Under the pieces are notes generated by a model. The model did no database searches, had not been told where the DNA came from, and saw only the letters and a list, made by a program, of their open reading frames with translations. A stretch of DNA of 64,000 bases from Thermoflexus sp040289485 (lineage in GTDB: Bacteria > Chloroflexota > Anaerolineae > Thermoflexales > Thermoflexaceae): assembly GCF_040289485.1 (NCBI RefSeq), contig NZ_PSLG01000001.1:1-64000 (forward strand). Reading direction: 5' to 3'. Both the position numbers and the translations under genes were made by a program. How positions within the stretch are numbered: position 1 is the first letter of the stretch; each line of letters starts with the position of its first letter. Shown here piece by piece: positions 44,231-51,820 of the stretch.

Positions 44231-44988
44231 AGCAGAGGCCGGCGCCCCCCATCCCGAGGCGCCCGCTGGCGATGGATCTGGAATCTGCGGACCCAGGCCG
44301 CCCTCTGGGAGCCGGCCGAGGAGGTCGACCCGAGCGGGCGGGCGGCCCCGACGGGCGGCCCCGAGGGGAAGCCCGGGTCGGCGGGCGCGCCGTCCGCCTG
44401 CTGAAGGTCCTCCTCACCTCCGCGTGCGAGCGGGATTGCTACTACTGTCCTTTCCGGGCGGGCCGCTTCTTCCGCCGGGCCACCTTCCAGCCGGACGAAC
44501 GGATCCGGCTGGTGATCACGCTGGATCAGCGCGGGCAGATCGACGGGCTGTTCTTGAGTTCCGGGATCATCGGCGGAGGGATCCGAACCCAGGACCGCCT
44601 GTTGGCCGTGGCGGAACAGCTCCGGCGCCGCTTCGGCTATCGGGGATACCTGCACCTGAAACGGATGCCGGGGGTCGAGGCCGAGCAGGTCCGGGAGGCG
44701 ATGCGCTGGGCCGACCGGGTTTCCATTGACCTGAAGTGTATTTCTCCTCCCTCCATCCAGGCCGGACACCCTTATGGGCGCCGCCCCTCGCCTCCAGCTG
44801 TCCTCAGACTAAGGATCCGAACAGTCCCGCATCCGCCCGCAACGGAGGCAGCGGAGCCGGCAGTGGATCTCAACCATCGGCGCGCCGCAGATCTCACACC
44901 GCCGATCCGCTTCCGGATCCGCCTCGAAACCGGCGGGCTCGCCCGCACCGGCGAGGGGACGCTCGTCCATCGCCTCGGAATCCTCTGA
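44227..44988 (+). pseudogene. Truncated radical SAM protein (DNA-modification/repair-type family)
   Basis: The first 170 residues match a radical SAM family often annotated as putative DNA modification/repair protein: TSACERDCYYCPFRAGR with Cys67, Cys71 and Cys74, then LFLSSGIIGGGIRTQDRLL, GYRGYLHLKRMPG and WADRVSIDL. Intact members go on for another 200 residues, usually NLEAPN and so on. Here the reading changes after Lys170 into arginine/proline-rich sequence without resemblance, overlapping the zinc-ribbon gene on the other strand. The barrel is incomplete, so the product is probably inactive. The break near 44740 looks like a deletion or rearrangement joint. ATG 44227 overlaps the rpiB stop. 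Confidence 0.7.
44809..44970 (-). CDS. Small zinc-ribbon protein
   Basis: A 53-residue protein. An acidic N-terminus is followed by CEICGAPMVEIHCRLRCLRC, with Cys25/Cys28 and Cys41/Cys44 placed for a zinc ribbon, and the end GRMRDCSDP, a tail seen in many small bacterial zinc ribbons of unknown role. ATG 44970 is used; an in-frame GTG at 45015 would add 15 residues. It lies between tRNA-Asn and the truncated radical SAM gene and overlaps the disordered 3' part of the latter. Confidence 0.65.
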   Translation of the reverse strand: MDERPLAGAGEPAGFEADPEADRRCEICGAPMVEIHCRLRCLRCGRMRDCSDP

Positions 44989-45021
44989 CGAAAGCCGAAC
45001 CGCTGCGCCGTCCACCCTGGA

Positions 45022-45050
45022 GAACGAAAAGGCCGCCTGCGCGGCGGCCT
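45022..45050 (-). terminator. Terminator after tRNA-Asn
   Basis: On the minus strand AGGCCGCC pairs with GGCGGCCT around GCGCA, followed by TTTCGTT. It begins four bases after the tRNA 3' end. Confidence 0.68.
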
Positions 45051-45053
45051 GGA

Positions 45054-45126
45054 CTCCCCGGGGAGGACTCGAACCTCCAACCCGCCGGTTAACAGCCGGC
45101 TGCTCTGCCTGTTGAGCTACCGGGGA
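45054..45126 (-). tRNA. tRNA-Asn (GTT)
   Basis: A 73-nt tRNA without encoded CCA. Acceptor TCCCCGG pairs with CCGGGGA; discriminator G; D stem GCTC/GAGC; anticodon stem GCCGG/CCGGC with loop CTGTTAA, anticodon GTT; T loop TTCGAGT. It has its own consensus promoter and terminator. Confidence 0.97.
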
Positions 45127-45137
45127 AGGTCATTTCA

Positions 45138-45166
45138 ATTATAAAGAGACGGGCCTCCTCCGTCAA
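45138..45166 (-). promoter_or_regulatory. Promoter of tRNA-Asn
   Basis: On the minus strand TTGACG (45166-45161), a 17-bp spacer and TATAAT (45143-45138) lie 11 bp before the tRNA 5' end. Confidence 0.87.
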
Positions 45167-45184
45167 GGTGAGGAACCCGGACGG

Positions 45185-45778
45185 CTACCGGCGGATCCGG
45201 AGGCGACCGAGCGCTCCCGGAGACCGGCGGATTTGATCCAGCCCCTTCTTGATCCCGACGGTGGGCAGCAGAAGGACCGGGTAAAGCGTATACCGCAGGT
45301 CGCGCCCCAGCAGCAGGGGGAGCAACGGCAGCCAGATCATCCCGGCCAAGAGGCTCTCATCCCACCGACGGGTCAACATGTAAGCAATGAGGAAGACAGC
45401 AACGGCAAAAAGGGTCTCCCCGGGGAGGAGGGCCAGCATCACCCCGATGGTGGTCGCCATCCCTTGCCCTACCCGAAAACGCAAAAAGGGCGAGGTGTCA
45501 TGGCCCAAGACCGCCGCCACGCCTGCCCAAAAAGCCTGGGGCTCGGCAAGGCCCAAGGCCTGGGCCCAGCGCACCGCGGCGTAGCCCTTCAGGATATCCA
45601 GGATGGCGACAGTGACCCCCCAGCGCCAGCCCAGGTGCAGCCAGACGTTGCGGGCCCCCGGGTTGCCGTCCCCTACCGTCCGGATGTCGATGCCCGCCCC
45701 TTGCCGGGCCACCAGGTAGGCCGTCGGGATCGCCCCCAGCAGATAAGCTGTGCCCAAAGCCGCCAGGATCGTCCCCAT
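45185..45778 (-). CDS. plsY: Glycerol-3-phosphate acyltransferase PlsY
   Basis: A 197-residue integral membrane enzyme that acylates glycerol 3-phosphate with acyl-phosphate in phospholipid synthesis. Motif 1 is at the N-terminus (LGAIPTAYLVAR), the phosphate-binding loop reads GNPGARNV (38-45), and motif 3 is GHDTSPFLRFRVGQGMATTIG; five spans are predicted. The GNPGARN loop differs slightly from the common GNIGATN. It lies upstream of tRNA-Asn on the same strand and 50 bp after the ubiquitin-like gene. Confidence 0.87.
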   Translation of the reverse strand: MGTILAALGTAYLLGAIPTAYLVARQGAGIDIRTVGDGNPGARNVWLHLGWRWGVTVAILDILKGYAAVRWAQALGLAEPQAFWAGVAAVLGHDTSPFLRFRVGQGMATTIGVMLALLPGETLFAVAVFLIAYMLTRRWDESLLAGMIWLPLLPLLLGRDLRYTLYPVLLLPTVGIKKGLDQIRRSPGALGRLRIRR

Positions 45779-45828
45779 CGTCCCCCCTGCGAGCCGGTGG
45801 CGACCGGAAGACCCCTTCCGGGCGGCTT

Positions 45829-46023
45829 TCAGCGGCCCCCGGAGATCACCGCCACCAGGCGGATCTCATCCCCGTCCTGGAGGACGGCCTCTTCGTGCAA
45901 CAGCTTGCCTTCGCGAACCGCCAAGGTGATCTCCGGATTCAGGCCCACCCGCTTCATCGCCTCCCGCACCGTCAGGCCAGGAGGGACCTCGAACACTTGC
46001 TGGCGATAGATCAGGCGGACCAT
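45829..46023 (-). CDS. ThiS/MoaD-type ubiquitin-like protein ending GGR
   Basis: A 64-residue beta-grasp protein. The pattern VRLIYRQQVFEVPPGLTVREAM, LAVREGKLL and LQDGDEIRLVAVISGG is that of ThiS, MoaD, TtuB and Urm1-type sulfur carriers. Usually the chain ends with the two glycines that are adenylated and thiocarboxylated; here one Arg follows them before TGA. It would need trimming to act as sulfur carrier or protein tag, or it is inactive. No moeB/thiF-like gene is nearby. Its start lies close to the shared promoter region of the SPFH operon. Confidence 0.82.
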   Translation of the reverse strand: MVRLIYRQQVFEVPPGLTVREAMKRVGLNPEITLAVREGKLLHEEAVLQDGDEIRLVAVISGGR

Positions 46024-46053
46024 GTTCCCCCCGTAGCGGCAGATCTGCCGTTG

Positions 46054-46082
46054 TTGTCCCTCTCTTATGATTTTATTATACT
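46054..46082 (+). promoter_or_regulatory. Divergent promoter region of the SPFH operon and the ubiquitin-like gene
   Basis: Plus strand: TTGTCC (46054-46059), a 17-bp spacer and TATACT (46077-46082). Minus strand: a TATAAT -10 at 46080-46075 for the ubiquitin-like gene, without a clear -35. Both lie in an AT-rich patch in GC-rich surroundings. Confidence 0.5.
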
Positions 46083-46232
46083 AGTGAAAAAGGCCTCTTC
46101 TTCATCGCCGCACGCATGGGGCCCACCGGCCCCGGCGGTCAGATGCCGATCCTTCGCCCCGCGCTACCCCAGGGACCCCGGGGTCGTGGTTGAGGGCCGG
46201 GCAGGTATTTTCGAAAGCGGGGCGGAGCCGGA

Positions 46233-47426
46233 ATGAGGCGGGTGCTCTATTTCCTGGCGGCCCTAGGGATCCTGGGGATCGGGAACCTTTATGCCCTCCT
46301 CCTGTACTGGATCGGAGGATGGATGGGCACAGGGATCGGGCTGGCCCTCTGGCTCAGCGCCCTCCTCGGGATGTTCTTTTACCTCAGCCTCCTTTTGGCC
46401 CCCGCCTCGGGCCGAAGGATCCGTGATCTCCGGGGGTTCTTTGCCCTCTTCATCCTCCTCGGCCCCCGAACGATGGGAGCGGTCCGCAATGGCCGTCCCC
46501 GCGCCACACCGCCCTCGACCCGTGGCCCCGGGCTGTGGCTGCTGGATGCGCGCAGCGCGGCGGCCCTGGAGCAGGCCACCGGCCAGGTCCGGGTGGAAGG
46601 GCCTGGCCTGGTTTATGTAAGAGGGCTGAAATTGCTGAAGGTGATCCCATTAGAACCCGAGGAATCCATCGCCACCTTTATCGACCTACGCCCCCAGCGG
46701 GCCCCTGGCTCCAACACGCTGATCCGAACCCGCACCCGGGATGGCCTCTCCCTTGGCCTTCAGATCCGCACCCACGTCGCCTTCGCTCCCCAGCGCTGGA
46801 ACTGCCAAGCCCCTTACATGCACCCGCCCCTCAGCATGCGCCATGCCATCCGCGCGGCTTTACGGGCGGCCCGGGTGGATGAGGACCGCGTGCTGGCCTG
46901 GCACGAGATCCCCCACGAGATCGCGAGAGGCGAGTTGCAGCTCCGGGTGGCCGAGCGCCATTCGGACGAACTGCTGGCCATCGACCGTCAGGGAAGCGGC
47001 CCGGACGAGCCCCCTCTGGTCCGCCTGCGGAAGGAGCTCCAGGCGGCCGTGGCTTCACGACTGACAGGCCTCGGGCTCCGTCTGGAGCGCCTGCGTCTGA
47101 CGCTGGCGGAGGTCCCGCTGGAGGTCCAACGTCAGCGGGTGGCGGTGTGGCAGAGCCACTGGGCCCTTCGCCTGGCGCGCTGGCATGGATGGGCGGAGGC
47201 GAGGATCTTCGTCGAATACATGGGGGCCCGCCAGTTTGCCCAGGTGGAACTGCTGCAGGCGCTGAGCCAGGCGCTGACAAAGGAAGAGATCCATCTGGAG
47301 ATCGTGCTCTGGCACCTGCTGGAGGCCATCCGCGCGGCCGCCCGCCGCGAAGGCCTCCCGCTGCCCGCCGAACTGGAGCGGCTCCGGGAGCACCTTCAGT
47401 CCCTTCCCTCCGACGCTCCCCCGTGA
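46233..47426 (+). CDS. SPFH/Band-7-like membrane protein A
   Basis: A 397-residue protein with two N-terminal membrane spans (about 4-27 and 33-60) and a soluble remainder. The segment RVEGPGLVYVRGLKLLKVIPLEPEE with RTRDGLSLGLQIRTHVAF resembles the first strands of an SPFH (stomatin/prohibitin) domain, and the C-terminal 150 residues are helical, as in family oligomerisation regions. It is probably a scaffold at the inner membrane face. It shares this layout with the next gene, 10 bp downstream. No close named family is recognised. Confidence 0.65.
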   Translation: MRRVLYFLAALGILGIGNLYALLLYWIGGWMGTGIGLALWLSALLGMFFYLSLLLAPASGRRIRDLRGFFALFILLGPRTMGAVRNGRPRATPPSTRGPGLWLLDARSAAALEQATGQVRVEGPGLVYVRGLKLLKVIPLEPEESIATFIDLRPQRAPGSNTLIRTRTRDGLSLGLQIRTHVAFAPQRWNCQAPYMHPPLSMRHAIRAALRAARVDEDRVLAWHEIPHEIARGELQLRVAERHSDELLAIDRQGSGPDEPPLVRLRKELQAAVASRLTGLGLRLERLRLTLAEVPLEVQRQRVAVWQSHWALRLARWHGWAEARIFVEYMGARQFAQVELLQALSQALTKEEIHLEIVLWHLLEAIRAAARREGLPLPAELERLREHLQSLPSDAPP

Positions 47427-47435
47427 GGCGAACCG

Positions 47436-48806
47436 ATGCTTCCCTGGGCGATCCGGGCGCTCTTCTATCTCCCCATCCTGATCAGTCTCGGGCTCGCGTT
47501 GGCGATCGGCCCGGTCCTTCCGGACCTGCTGGCGGGGAGAAGGCCCCCCTCCACGATGCTCGTTGCGGGTCTTCTCAGCGCGATCGTCCCCTTCGGTTTC
47601 CTCCTGATCCATGCGGTCGCCTTTGTAAAAAACCTGTATCACGTGCGCCGGCGCACGGCCCTCGCCTTCGTCCTCCGCATGGCCTTCCCGATCTGGCTGA
47701 TCCCCATCGGCTGGCTACGCCGTCTGATCCTGCCCAAAGCCCAGGCCCGGGACGGCGATCTGACGCCGGAGAGCCGGACCTCCCCCGTGGCCCGCATCGG
47801 GGGGCCAGGGTTCCTGATCGTGCACGAGAGCAACGCCGTGATCCTCGAGCGCTGGGGGTCCTTCGCCCGGCTGGTGGGGCCCGGTGAGCATCTCCTGGAG
47901 CCCTTCGAACACCCCGCCATGGTCCTTGACCTCCGCCCCCAATCCCGCCACCGCACTGTGAACCCGTGGACCCGCGATGGGATCCGGGTGCAGTGCGGGC
48001 TCCGGATCTGGTGCGTCCTGGATTGGCAGGGCCCAGACGCTGAGAACCGCGAGCGCCTGATCCGGATGGCCTACCAACTGTATAGGCGGACCGAAGAGGA
48101 AAGCATGCAGGTGGATTGGGCCTCGGACCTGGCCGACGAGGCGGCCATCGTGCTGGCCCATCAGATCGCCGCCTACCCCTTCGACGCGCTGTGGTCGCCC
48201 TACGTGGAAGCAGGCAGCAGCCCCTCGGCACCCCCTCGGGTGTTGGGCGACTCACCGGAACGACAGGGGGCCTCCGAATTGCCGGACTGGGGGATCCCGG
48301 AGCGCCCGCCCGCCGACGCTCCGACGATGGTTCTCTGGGAGGACCTGCGCCGGCAGGTCCAGGAAGAGACGGAGCGGATCGCGAGGGAGATGGGGGCGCG
48401 CCTGCTTTACCTGAGCCTAGAACCCCCAGTCCCCCATCCCGACATCCGGGCGGAGGTGGAGCAGGCCTGGCTGGCACAATGGCAGGCGCCGTGGCGGGCA
48501 TGGGTGGTTCACCAGCATGCCCGGGCGGTGAGCGAGCGGATGCGGTTCCAGGAACTGGCCCGGGCCCTGGGCCAGCGGGAGTTGCTGGAGGCCATGGCCA
48601 AGGCCGTGCGACAGGAGAACCAGGCCGGCGCCCCCCAACAACGCCTCCACCGCATCGCCCTGCGCATCATCGAGGTCATCGAACAGTGGGCACGCCCCCA
48701 TGGGGAGGAGGCCACCCTCACCGAACTCGTGGAGCTGCTCCGCTACTTCGAGGAGAGGCTCCGGAGCGGCTCCGATCAGACCGCCGGCGGGAGGGGAACC
48801 CCATGA
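47436..48806 (+). CDS. SPFH/Band-7-like membrane protein B
   Basis: A 456-residue protein with two N-terminal spans (about 5-28 and 42-66), a basic loop, then a clearer SPFH core: HESNAVILERWGSFARLVGPGEH, LDLRPQSRHRTVNPWTRDGI and VQCGLRIWCVLD. The C-terminal third has long charged helices (EMGARLLYLSLEPP, ERMRFQELARALGQRELLEAMAKA). It looks paralogous in plan to protein A. Gene spacing (10 bp before, ATGA overlap after) indicates one operon and probably one hetero-oligomeric complex. Confidence 0.68.
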   Translation: MLPWAIRALFYLPILISLGLALAIGPVLPDLLAGRRPPSTMLVAGLLSAIVPFGFLLIHAVAFVKNLYHVRRRTALAFVLRMAFPIWLIPIGWLRRLILPKAQARDGDLTPESRTSPVARIGGPGFLIVHESNAVILERWGSFARLVGPGEHLLEPFEHPAMVLDLRPQSRHRTVNPWTRDGIRVQCGLRIWCVLDWQGPDAENRERLIRMAYQLYRRTEEESMQVDWASDLADEAAIVLAHQIAAYPFDALWSPYVEAGSSPSAPPRVLGDSPERQGASELPDWGIPERPPADAPTMVLWEDLRRQVQEETERIAREMGARLLYLSLEPPVPHPDIRAEVEQAWLAQWQAPWRAWVVHQHARAVSERMRFQELARALGQRELLEAMAKAVRQENQAGAPQQRLHRIALRIIEVIEQWARPHGEEATLTELVELLRYFEERLRSGSDQTAGGRGTP

Positions 48807-49087
48807 GACCTGCGTTCGGGAGGCCCGAGGAGGCAGAATTCCGCGCCCGGCGGATCCGGGGCCTGATCGAGCGGTGCGGCCTGGGAGAGGACCCTATTCT
48901 GAAGGCACTGACGCAACGGCTGGCCCACAGCGAATGGGAGCCGATCGTCCATGCCGCCTCCCGGCTGGCGGGGCTCGACCGCCGGGAGGGGCTGGCCAGT
49001 TTCGAGGTCTGTGTTCAACGGGTGTGGACGGAGGCCGCCTGGCGCCTGGGCAGGCTCTCTGCAGCCCCACGTCGCCGCCAGGCCTAG
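48803..49087 (+). CDS. Small soluble partner of the SPFH pair, unknown function
   Basis: A 94-residue, Arg- and Glu-rich helical protein with no membrane span or known motif. ATG 48803 overlaps the stop of SPFH protein B by four bases, after GAGGGG, so it is translationally coupled. It may be an accessory subunit of the SPFH assembly. Confidence 0.65.
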   Translation: MRPAFGRPEEAEFRARRIRGLIERCGLGEDPILKALTQRLAHSEWEPIVHAASRLAGLDRREGLASFEVCVQRVWTEAAWRLGRLSAAPRRRQA

Positions 49088-49108
49088 TGTCTCTGTCAAC
49101 TCAGATGA

Positions 49109-49248
49109 CGAAAACGGCTGGACCGCCATCAAGGCCGTTGGTGGCTGCGATCGGAGCACCCCCAGTTTGAGGACCTCGGGATCGTGCCCGGGAAGGACAT
49201 GCGCTACCCAGTCATCGCCATCCTGAAGCCGACCCCGGCGCCGGGATG
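49109..49248 (+). pseudogene. Short remnant of an unidentified coding sequence
   Basis: After a stop, 46 codons read like a genuine protein C-terminus (WWLRSEHPQFEDLGIVPG, KDMRYPVIAILKP) and end TGA, with no start codon or body. It is probably the tail of a lost gene; the family is not recognised. I see nothing convincing in the following 200 bp to 49443. Confidence 0.35.
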
Positions 49249-49443
49249 AGGATCCAGCCGATGGGTCCCCAGCCGTTGACCGGCGACGGCTCACCGCCGA
49301 TGCAAGCGCACAAAGCGATCCGCCGCAGGGGTGCAGCGCGCTGGGCCGCTACGGTATGGCGGCGCGAGGCCCCCCGCGGGGTCAGTGGAGCCTTCGCCAG
49401 AAAGGGGGACAACGCCCCCCACTGGACCCTGGACATCGAGGCC

Positions 49444-49635
49444 TCAGGCCGGAGGATCCGGGGGATGCCGATCGGATCCCGGCGGGGCCTCCGTCCGGTC
49501 CTCCTGGAGGCCCCGCCGGAACTCCCGCACGCTCTGGCCCAGTTCGCGGGCGACGGCGGAGAGCCGGCCGGGCCCGAAGAGCAACAAGGCCAAGAAGAGA
49601 ATGAGGAGCAGCTCCTCTGCACCGATCCGGATCAC
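49444..49635 (-). CDS. tatA: Solo TatA/E-family protein
   Basis: A 63-residue protein: one membrane helix (residues 7-20), the FGPGRL hinge, amphipathic helix LSAVARELGQSVREFRRGL and a short polar tail, the complete TatA plan. The start is GTG 49635 with GGGGAGG six bases upstream. It stands alone, 39 kb from tatA-tatC, and probably supplies an extra pore subunit. Confidence 0.85.
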   Translation of the reverse strand: MIRIGAEELLLILFLALLLFGPGRLSAVARELGQSVREFRRGLQEDRTEAPPGSDRHPPDPPA

Positions 49636-49668
49636 AAGCGCCTCCCCAGGGAGAACACGAAGCGCCCT

Positions 49669-49829
49669 TCAACGGGCGCGCCGGACCAGCCGGACGCGGG
49701 TGGCATACCACGTATCATCGAAGTGGCCGACGGCAAGGTCCTGGATGTCCCGGCCCCGCCGCGTCTGATCCCCCGGGCCAACGAAACGGCCAACGAAACA
49801 GTTCTGCCATCTTGCCCTCCAGGTCACCG
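49669..49829 (-). pseudogene. Possible small ORF or gene remnant upstream of solo tatA
   Basis: From GTG near 49829 about 53 codons are open on the minus strand, ending GRDIQDLAVGHFDDTWYATR and a basic tail before TGA. The style is protein-like, but no family is known and no ribosome-binding site is evident. It is either a small gene or a remnant. The stretch 49830-50012 shows nothing I can support. Confidence 0.3.
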
Positions 49830-50012
49830 GCTGGGCCGCTGGCCCGGGGGGTTGTGATGAAAACCGTCACCACAAACCCGCTCTGTTGAGCGGGCGCTGT
49901 CAAAGTCGGGCTAAAGCGTGCGCCCGGAAGACGGGACCAGTGTCGTCAAGCCCGGCCTAGCGCTCAACGAAGCGGATCGCCTTGACATCACCGGCGGCCC
50001 GTCGTCTTCCGG

Positions 50013-51119
50013 TTAGGGCGACGTGCTCAGCACGGGCGATACCTTGATCCACGTCTGCCCACCATCGTCGGTCTGGAACAGCGCGTAGTCGTAGGATTTC
50101 CGGTCCTGGGCCACCATCCAGCCGACATTCGGCGACACGAAGTCCAGTTCCCTCACGTTGAACCCCTCCGGGGTGGAAAAGCTCTCCCAGTGGCGTCCGG
50201 CGTCCTTCGTCCTCACCCCAAGGCTGCCGTCCGTGGTCGCTACCCAGGCATGAAGCCCATCAACCGCGAACGAGGTGGCGGTGCTGATGCTCCTCACTTC
50301 GTGCGTGAAAAGCACTTCCCACGATCCACCCGTGCTGTCCGAGGCGAAGATGGTAAGCTGCGGCCTATTGGAACCCTCCTCCACCGCGAGGAGGATGAGC
50401 TTCGACCCGAGCGGCAAGGGGAGGCCGACCCAGCTCGGCGCGCCGCCGGGGAGGTTGACCTTGTTCCATGTCTTTCCGCCATCTTCCGTTCTGTAGAGGG
50501 CGGCGCCGGTGCTCAACCAGCCGTGGCCCGCGTCCTTGAACCGCAGGTCTCCCGCCAGACCGCCGGCGTAGACCTGTGTCCACGTCCGGCCCCCGTCCGC
50601 GGTGGTGAAAATCTCCCCGCGGCTGTGGTGAGCGCCGCTCATGACTTCAATCCAACCATGCCGGCTGTCCGCAAAGGTAAGGACCACTCCGCCGTCGGCG
50701 ATGATGTCCGGCTTGATCGCGGCGAGCCGCTCCCAGCTGTGGCCGCCGTCCGACGAGCCGTAGACCACGTACGTCTCCACGTCAAGATACCAAGCCTTGC
50801 TTGCACCCGCGAAAGCTCCGAGACCGCCGACGATAGATGGGGGCCTGTTGCCCACTTGGGACGGGGTGACATCGATCCACGTTTGGCCGCCATCCGTCGT
50901 GCGCAAGACACGGCCGTCGGCGGACATCGCCCACCCGGTCTTCTCATCCACCATGTGAATTGACGCGATAGCCAAGGGCGCTGCGGAGCCGCCCACCCCC
51001 GATCGGGAAGGCCGTGTCTTCCCGTTGGCTTCGGAGGGCAGATGTTGTGCACCCAAACTACATCCGGCCAGGGAAAGGCAAAACACAAGCGTAGCCACAA
51101 GCGAGAGACAAGACTTCAT
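50013..51119 (-). CDS. YCF48/BNR-repeat lipoprotein
   Basis: A 368-residue lipoprotein with signal peptide and lipobox LSLAGC near residue 19. At least six repeats of the type TxDGGxTW (for example TTDGGQTWIDV, TADGGRTWTQV, TDDGGQTWIKV) predict a beta-propeller like YCF48/HCF136 or sialidase-like BNR proteins. It probably acts as an outer-surface assembly or binding factor; no catalytic residues are evident. ATG 51119 is chosen because it begins the signal peptide. Base use and style differ from the surroundings, in common with the next two genes. Confidence 0.78.
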   Translation of the reverse strand: MKSCLSLVATLVFCLSLAGCSLGAQHLPSEANGKTRPSRSGVGGSAAPLAIASIHMVDEKTGWAMSADGRVLRTTDGGQTWIDVTPSQVGNRPPSIVGGLGAFAGASKAWYLDVETYVVYGSSDGGHSWERLAAIKPDIIADGGVVLTFADSRHGWIEVMSGAHHSRGEIFTTADGGRTWTQVYAGGLAGDLRFKDAGHGWLSTGAALYRTEDGGKTWNKVNLPGGAPSWVGLPLPLGSKLILLAVEEGSNRPQLTIFASDSTGGSWEVLFTHEVRSISTATSFAVDGLHAWVATTDGSLGVRTKDAGRHWESFSTPEGFNVRELDFVSPNVGWMVAQDRKSYDYALFQTDDGGQTWIKVSPVLSTSP

Positions 51120-51221
51120 CGCGACGCCCCTTTGATGTGGAAAATTGAATCGCGCCGAGGAGCAGCGTGGCTCCACGAAGAGCAGCCGCTGCCCCTTGCG
51201 GTCGCACCACCCCTTACTGGG

Positions 51222-51806
51222 TCAATGGGTCGCGAGCGTGCCGGTGTTCACGTCGAAGGTGATGTGAGTGCCGTCGCTTGCGACCAAGCTGAGCATCGCG
51301 TCGTTGGCGCCGACCAGCGTGAGCGCGCCGTGCCCCTTCAAGGTGTACTCGGCGATCCTCTCGGGGATCGGCGTGCTGAAGCGGGTGGCTACGACGACGA
51401 CGCCGACGGACTCGTCGCGGGCCAACGCGCCGGCGTAGACCAGTCGATCCCTGCCCAACCAGGTGCTCGTGAAGACGTACACCGATTGCGCCCAGGGTGG
51501 TGGGGTCAGGCCACCGCCGCCGACGATGCCGTACACGGGACCGCCTTGGGGCCCGCCGGCCGCAGGCGGGGGAACCTTCACGCCCTTTTGGGGAGCCGCG
51601 GCTGGGTGGGCCGCCTCGAGCGACTGGCAGTACTCCTGCACGACTGCCCGCTTGTCTTGAGGCAGATTCAACGACTGGACAAGCTTGCAGAACGGAAGTC
51701 CCGCGGGGGAGCCGCTTGCCATTCTGTACCCGGCACCGAGACCGGCAAGCAGGAGACCTGCGGCTGCAGCAACGAAGGCCTTCATACGCTTGCGGCGCGA
51801 CTTCAT
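51222..51806 (-). CDS. Secreted protein of unknown function
   Basis: A 194-residue protein: basic start, hydrophobic signal segment (AFVAAAAGLLLAGLGAGY), a Pro/Gly-rich linker and a beta-rich C-terminal half (VYVFTSTWLGRDRLVYAGALA, LVASDGTHITFDVNTGTLAT). No family recognised. ATG 51806 follows GGAGGT by seven bases. It lies between the YCF48-like gene and the glycoside-hydrolase-like gene; the three probably came together. Confidence 0.6.
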   Translation of the reverse strand: MKSRRKRMKAFVAAAAGLLLAGLGAGYRMASGSPAGLPFCKLVQSLNLPQDKRAVVQEYCQSLEAAHPAAAPQKGVKVPPPAAGGPQGGPVYGIVGGGGLTPPPWAQSVYVFTSTWLGRDRLVYAGALARDESVGVVVVATRFSTPIPERIAEYTLKGHGALTLVGANDAMLSLVASDGTHITFDVNTGTLATH

Positions 51807-51820
51807 GATAACCACCTCCG

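Noticed and set aside
46831..48501. Minus-strand frames opposite the SPFH genes
   Set aside because: They lack ribosome-binding sites and consist of Pro/Gly/Arg-rich sequence, whereas the plus-strand genes have membrane spans, coupled starts and SPFH-like patterns.
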